From assembly GCA_937899835.1 (NCBI GenBank), contig CALCCE010000022.1, positions 1 to 64,000 of the forward strand: a DNA stretch of 64,000 nucleotides. The letters run 5' to 3'. The stretch is from an uncultured Flavobacteriales bacterium. GTDB taxonomy: Bacteria; Bacteroidota; Bacteroidia; Flavobacteriales_G; Salibacteraceae. Below, piece after piece: positions 60,572 to 64,000 of this stretch; position 1 is the first letter of the stretch; every line of letters begins with the position of its first letter. Below the pieces are notes generated by a model, which was given only the letters and a program-made list of their open reading frames with translations, was not told the origin of the DNA and did not search any database. Both the position numbers and the translations under genes were made by a program.

Positions 60572-61624
60572 TTGGGAATAGCCCAACTGAACTATCTCAA
60601 TATCTGTCTGATGCTCTTCAGCTTAGGGCTGGCTTTTGTGCTGCCGTTTGAGGGGTTTATCCTGGCTTACTCGGTGTTAGGACCATTGCACTACCTCACA
60701 GAAATCAATTGGTTGCGCAAGCGAAATTTTTTCACCCTGAGCCCCCGCGACTTTTGGTGGTTGCTGCTCCCCTGCACTTGCTCTTTTATTTGTTACTTCC
60801 TCTATTATTACCGTGAAGCCGAGTGGCTGGCGCCCATCTTAGCATCGGTTTTCGGAGCTCAAACCCCTGCGGCCATTGGCTTTTTCCGCGAGTTTACGGC
60901 ACACTTTATTTTGGCTGGCTTCACCGGAGCCTTTGCCATCGTTGTGTTTCGGGTGCTTTGGTGGTGAGCGGGATTTACCTTGGGTGGACTGTTGCTGGGC
61001 TGGTGGCTCTACGGGCAACATTTCTATACCTTGCTCACTGCCTTTTTGCCTACTTTATTGCACGTCACCCTATTTACCGGAGCTTTTGTGTTGTTGGGCG
61101 CCCTGCGCCACAACGGTCCATCGGGCTACCTCAGCATGCTCGCATTTGCGGGTTGTATTGTTGCCGCTCTCTTCCTGCCTTTGCTCCCGGCCGGCTATTC
61201 CGCTACTGCCTGGGCCTGGGAAAGCTTTCAATGGTCGAAATTCGAATTTCTCAACTTGCTGGTTGGCCGCTTTTTCGATCCAGAGTTAAACCTCAGCGCC
61301 TTGTGGAAAAGTGATTTGGGCATACAAACGCAACGCTTGGTTACTTTCAGCTATACTTACCACTACCTCAATTGGTTTTCTAAAACTTCTTTTATCGGTT
61401 GGCACCGGGTACCCCGTCGGGTGTTGTTCACCACCTTGGGCATTTGGCTGTTGGCCGTAGGACTGTATGCTTACGATTTCCGCACGGGTTTGATGGCCTT
61501 GTTGCTGTTGAGCAATTTACACGTCATTTTTGAGTTTCCTCTAAACTTCCGTTCCTTTCGAGACATCGGACAACTCACCGCAGCCCGCCTCGGTCTTCGA
61601 TCGGTTCCCCTCAAAAACCAGTAG
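60572..61624 (+). pseudogene. Polytopic membrane protein gene interrupted by an in-frame TGA
   Basis: Two parts in one reading frame: 60572-60967 (131 codons) ends at TGA (60965-60967) after VFRVLWW, and the frame continues with AGFTLGGLLLGWWLYGQH to 61624. Together about 350 codons with about eight membrane helices. The two parts join without a frameshift, and no other stop occurs. Conserved-looking polar residues in both parts (PLHYLTEINWLRKRNFFTLS; YTYHYLNWFSKTSFIGWH; NLHVIFEFPLNFRSF) suggest one protein family, of His-rich membrane type, that I cannot name. The stop falls right after two Trp codons (TGG TGG TGA), so it may be a TGG-to-TGA change. Starts TTG (60572); ATG at 60611 is the alternative. 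Confidence 0.65.
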
Positions 61625-61631
61625 TTCCCGG

Positions 61632-62684
61632 TTGATTGCCCTTTTACATAGCCGCTTCACGCTTCATTTTAAGACACTATTGCCGTTGTTGGTTGCGCTT
61701 TTGTTGCAAGAACCCGCTTGGGGGCAGGGCAACAGAAAACCCAACAAGTGGAACCTGAACGAGCACCATGCACTCTCTTTAGGCGCCCGAAGATGGGGCG
61801 TTGCTTTTGGGAATCCTGCACAGTATACCGGCATCCGCTTTGGCATCAAAGACAAGAATGCCAACATCAACGGCTTGAGTTTTACCCTTTATTCCTGGGG
61901 CGACAATTACCAAAAAGCGGTAGTCAACGGGCTCAATTTCGGCTTGTTCTACACCAGTGCCTCCCTGGTTCGCGGCATTTCCTTTAGTCCGGTGTTCAAC
62001 TCTACCAACGAGGTTACCGGCTTTAGCTTCGGCACTTTGGTGAACGACAACCGCGTCCTCAACGGCATTGGTATTGGTGGTTTGGCCATGCTTTCCATTG
62101 AAAACCGTGGGCTTTCCATGGCAAGCCTGGGCATCCTGAGTGATCGTATTTCGGGGGTGGCCATCACCGGTTTGTTTCTCACTGCACCCGAAAAATTGCG
62201 GGGCGTGGGCATCAGTGGTTTCAAGCTGGAAAGCGATGATATTAAGGGTTTCATGGTGGCTCCACTCATCACCAGCTTCGATCATCAACAACACCCTATC
62301 CATCAACTGAAGGGGGTTTCGTTGGGGCTCTACACCCGGGCTGATTTCATCAAAGGCATTCACCTGAGCCTGCGCACCAAGGCCTCCGAAAACCAGCGGG
62401 GGCTGGTGATGTCGTTGGTCAACCACTCGGAATCTACCAACGGCATACAAATCGGCCTGGTGAACAAAACAGACCACCTAAACGGCATGCAGGTTGGGCT
62501 CATCAACATTGTGAAGCGCAAATACACCCAACAAAAACGCTACCGTTGGATGCCCTTTTTCAATTTCTCTTTTCAAAAAGGTCAGGGCGGGAATCCGTCG
62601 GAAAAAACCCGGCAAAAGAAGCTGCGCAAAGACGGGCGGGCCCGCAAGAAGCAGCGCAAGAAAAAATCGAAAGGTGGCAAATAA
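61632..62684 (+). CDS. LA_2272-family surface repeat protein
   Basis: 350 aa; start codon is uncertain (TTG at 61632). A signal peptide (LLPLLVALLLQEPAWG-QG) is clear. The body is a series of about 20-residue repeats with NGLxxGLxx or KGxxxGLxT ends (VNGLNFGLFYTSASLVRGISFSPV, LNGIGIGGLAMLSIENRGLSMASL, LKGVSLGLYTRADFIKGIHLSL, TNGIQIGLVNKTDHLNGMQVGLINIV), which is the LA_2272 surface repeat. It ends in a Lys/Arg-rich tail (about 320-350: RKKQRKKKSKGGK) unusual for a surface protein; it might bind DNA or sugars. Immediately after the broken membrane-protein gene, 8 bp apart. Confidence 0.85.
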   Translation: MIALLHSRFTLHFKTLLPLLVALLLQEPAWGQGNRKPNKWNLNEHHALSLGARRWGVAFGNPAQYTGIRFGIKDKNANINGLSFTLYSWGDNYQKAVVNGLNFGLFYTSASLVRGISFSPVFNSTNEVTGFSFGTLVNDNRVLNGIGIGGLAMLSIENRGLSMASLGILSDRISGVAITGLFLTAPEKLRGVGISGFKLESDDIKGFMVAPLITSFDHQQHPIHQLKGVSLGLYTRADFIKGIHLSLRTKASENQRGLVMSLVNHSESTNGIQIGLVNKTDHLNGMQVGLINIVKRKYTQQKRYRWMPFFNFSFQKGQGGNPSEKTRQKKLRKDGRARKKQRKKKSKGGK

Positions 62685-62828
62685 CACATTAAGCTTCCTC
62701 TACTCCCCTGATTTTTGACCCAAATGCCGCTGCCTCAAAGGGATAGCACCCGGGGGCTACTACTACTTTTTTGCTTATTTTGGAGCTTGTTTTTGCGTTA
62801 GCTGTTTTTATTGATTTTATCCATTTCT

Positions 62829-64000
62829 ATGCGTTACCTCTACTCCTTTCTGTTTGCCCTTTCGTTTTTGATGTGTTTCACCGAAAACCTTCGGGCACAA
62901 GGTGATACCACTATCGTAGAAGTATTGAATTACAATGCGTCCACACGCGATACCATGGCGGTGTTTCCCAACGTACAAGGAGAGACCTACGAAAAGATCA
63001 TCATGCTCTACAACATGCGCTGCACCGATGGTTTGGTTTCTCCACCGGTAGCCGGCCAAACCAACCTGGGTTGTGGCGAATGGGACTACAGTTGCAACAC
63101 GTATATCCACGATCCCGATCGGATAGACTCACTGGCACGCACCACCAATTCACACACCATTACCGCCTTCACCGGAACGACTTACGACTACGTTACTGTT
63201 CCAACGTATACCTATTACCAACTGGACAAAAAGGACGTGCAGGCCACGGTAGTTTCTGAAACCAACCACGCTGTCGGTACCGGAAGTACGGCACTCAGCC
63301 ATGTGGTGCCTACCAACATTGCGGCCACCAAATCGCACTACCTTTTCACCGCAGCCGAATTGCAGTCCAGCGGTTTGGGCGCGGGCACGATTGATGCGCT
63401 CACCCTCAACGTACTTACCGGAGGCACCGCTAATTTTTTCCGCATCGGCTTGAAAGCTACTACTAAAACGGTGCTCGATCCGGCTGACGTGGATCAAAGT
63501 GGATTTACCGAAGTGTATTTCAACACCGCTCCCATGGCAACGGGGGTCAACCGCTTTCAGTTTTACACCCCCTTTACCTGGGACGGCACCTCCAACGTCA
63601 TTGTAGAATTCTCCAACACCAACAGTTCGGCCAGTGGTGGCACTTCGGCTACCATCGAAGGAGGTTCGGTGAGCCCGGATTATGGCCTCTACGCCAACAA
63701 TTCCAACTACATCATTGCCAATGCGGGTCAGGTTATTGACATGCCCGTGGCGCCTCTTTCGGGCATTTCTAACGAGGTCACCATTTCTTTTTGGTCCTAT
63801 GGCGATGAAGATCAATTGCCCCGCAACACCACCATTTTCGAAGGCAGAAACAACAGCAACCAACGCCAGGTGAACGTTCACCTGCCTTGGAACAATTCAC
63901 AAATCTATTGGGACGCCGGCAACGATGGCAGTGGCTACGACCGCATCAACACCACGGCGGGCAACAACGATTTCTCGGGCCGCTGGAACCATTGGGCCTT
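62829..64000 (+). CDS. Large exported PNGase F-like / LamG protein (truncated by the window end)
   Basis: At least 390 codons and open at the right end. Signal peptide 1-24 (MRYLYSFLFALSF ... NLRA-QGD). Near residues 55-95 NMRCTDGLVSPP and GCGEWDYSCNTYIHDP resemble the start of peptide-N-glycosidase F-type proteins; later VTISFWSYGDEDQLPRNTTIF and the following PWNNSQIYWDAGNDGSGY (about 315-360) fit a LamG-like jelly roll. Such proteins in Bacteroidota are usually long, secreted through the type IX system with a C-terminal sorting domain that would lie beyond the window. The substrate is unknown. Confidence 0.8.
   Translation, partial: MRYLYSFLFALSFLMCFTENLRAQGDTTIVEVLNYNASTRDTMAVFPNVQGETYEKIIMLYNMRCTDGLVSPPVAGQTNLGCGEWDYSCNTYIHDPDRIDSLARTTNSHTITAFTGTTYDYVTVPTYTYYQLDKKDVQATVVSETNHAVGTGSTALSHVVPTNIAATKSHYLFTAAELQSSGLGAGTIDALTLNVLTGGTANFFRIGLKATTKTVLDPADVDQSGFTEVYFNTAPMATGVNRFQFYTPFTWDGTSNVIVEFSNTNSSASGGTSATIEGGSVSPDYGLYANNSNYIIANAGQVIDMPVAPLSGISNEVTISFWSYGDEDQLPRNTTIFEGRNNSNQRQVNVHLPWNNSQIYWDAGNDGSGYDRINTTAGNNDFSGRWNHWA

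Noticed and set aside
60965-60967. Selenocysteine or recoded TGA
   Set aside because: No SECIS-like hairpin was seen directly after it and the context (Trp-Trp-stop) fits a simple nonsense change.
1-64000. tRNA, rRNA, tmRNA or CRISPR array
   Set aside because: No cloverleaf with GGTTCGAATCC-type arm, no rRNA-like stretch and no regularly spaced direct repeats were found by reading; a tRNAscan-type search could still find one I missed.

Overview
The window is a stretch of Bacteroidota chromosome, most likely from the Saprospiria or a close relative; the class is a guess. The evidence is repeated T9SS-type C-terminal sorting domains (NRPNPF...G.YVYRL....V.SK.LVLS), promoter elements of the phylum's TTTG-N(19-21)-TAnnTTTG type, a SAM-I riboswitch in front of a metX-hom-sulfate assimilation operon, LA_2272-type surface repeats, and Gram-negative envelope genes (kdsA, AsmA and OmpA proteins). 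I saw no rRNA, tRNA, CRISPR array, prophage or intact insertion sequence.

Layout. 1-8.8 kb: six tandem minus-strand paralogues encoding exported proteins with a constant N-terminal domain, a variable segment between two invariant cysteines, an S74 intramolecular-chaperone/autoprotease domain, a coiled coil and a T9SS sorting domain; a seventh, divergent relative lies at 37.1-38.4 kb. 9.2-17.5 kb: a GH31 glucosidase, a CHAT-fold protein without its catalytic dyad convergent with a sigma-like/TM/TPR protein, two paralogous HTH genes sharing a 15-bp palindrome at the same distance from their starts, and small accessory genes. 18-22.6 kb: a large sortilin/BNR-repeat exported protein and two small exported proteins. 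22.6-31.1 kb: the sulfur/methionine locus on the minus strand, metX-hom-DUF2061-cysH-cysD-cysN-OsmC-O-acylhomoserine sulfhydrylase, mostly with 4-bp overlaps, then a siroheme-synthesis gene. Its leader contains a promoter, a SAM-I riboswitch and a short ORF ending in ten Cys codons out of eleven. 31.3-37 kb: a universal stress protein, EEP phosphatase-type membrane protein, CoA transferase, trmD and rplS. 38.6-49.8 kb: envelope proteins (YwqK/MORN lipoprotein, transglutaminase-like TPR protein, DUF4920 lipoprotein, PorE-like OmpA protein, AsmA protein), a dicarboxylate symporter and aroC. 50-64 kb: hutI, an msrA lipoprotein with a MOSC protein, rarA, two paralogous small membrane proteins, a lipoprotein/beta-barrel/kdsA operon, a GT39-like enzyme, a membrane-protein gene broken by an in-frame TGA, an LA_2272 repeat protein, and the start of a large PNGase F-like/LamG exported protein running off the end.

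How it fits together. The sulfur locus makes sulfide from sulfate through APS (CysN lacks an APS-kinase domain and CysH has the iron-sulfur cysteines), makes homoserine and activates it, and joins the two. Its leader appears able to sense SAM through the riboswitch and, by inference, charged tRNA-Cys through the poly-Cys leader. That pairing and the S74/T9SS array with its bracketed variable loop are the two most interesting systems here.
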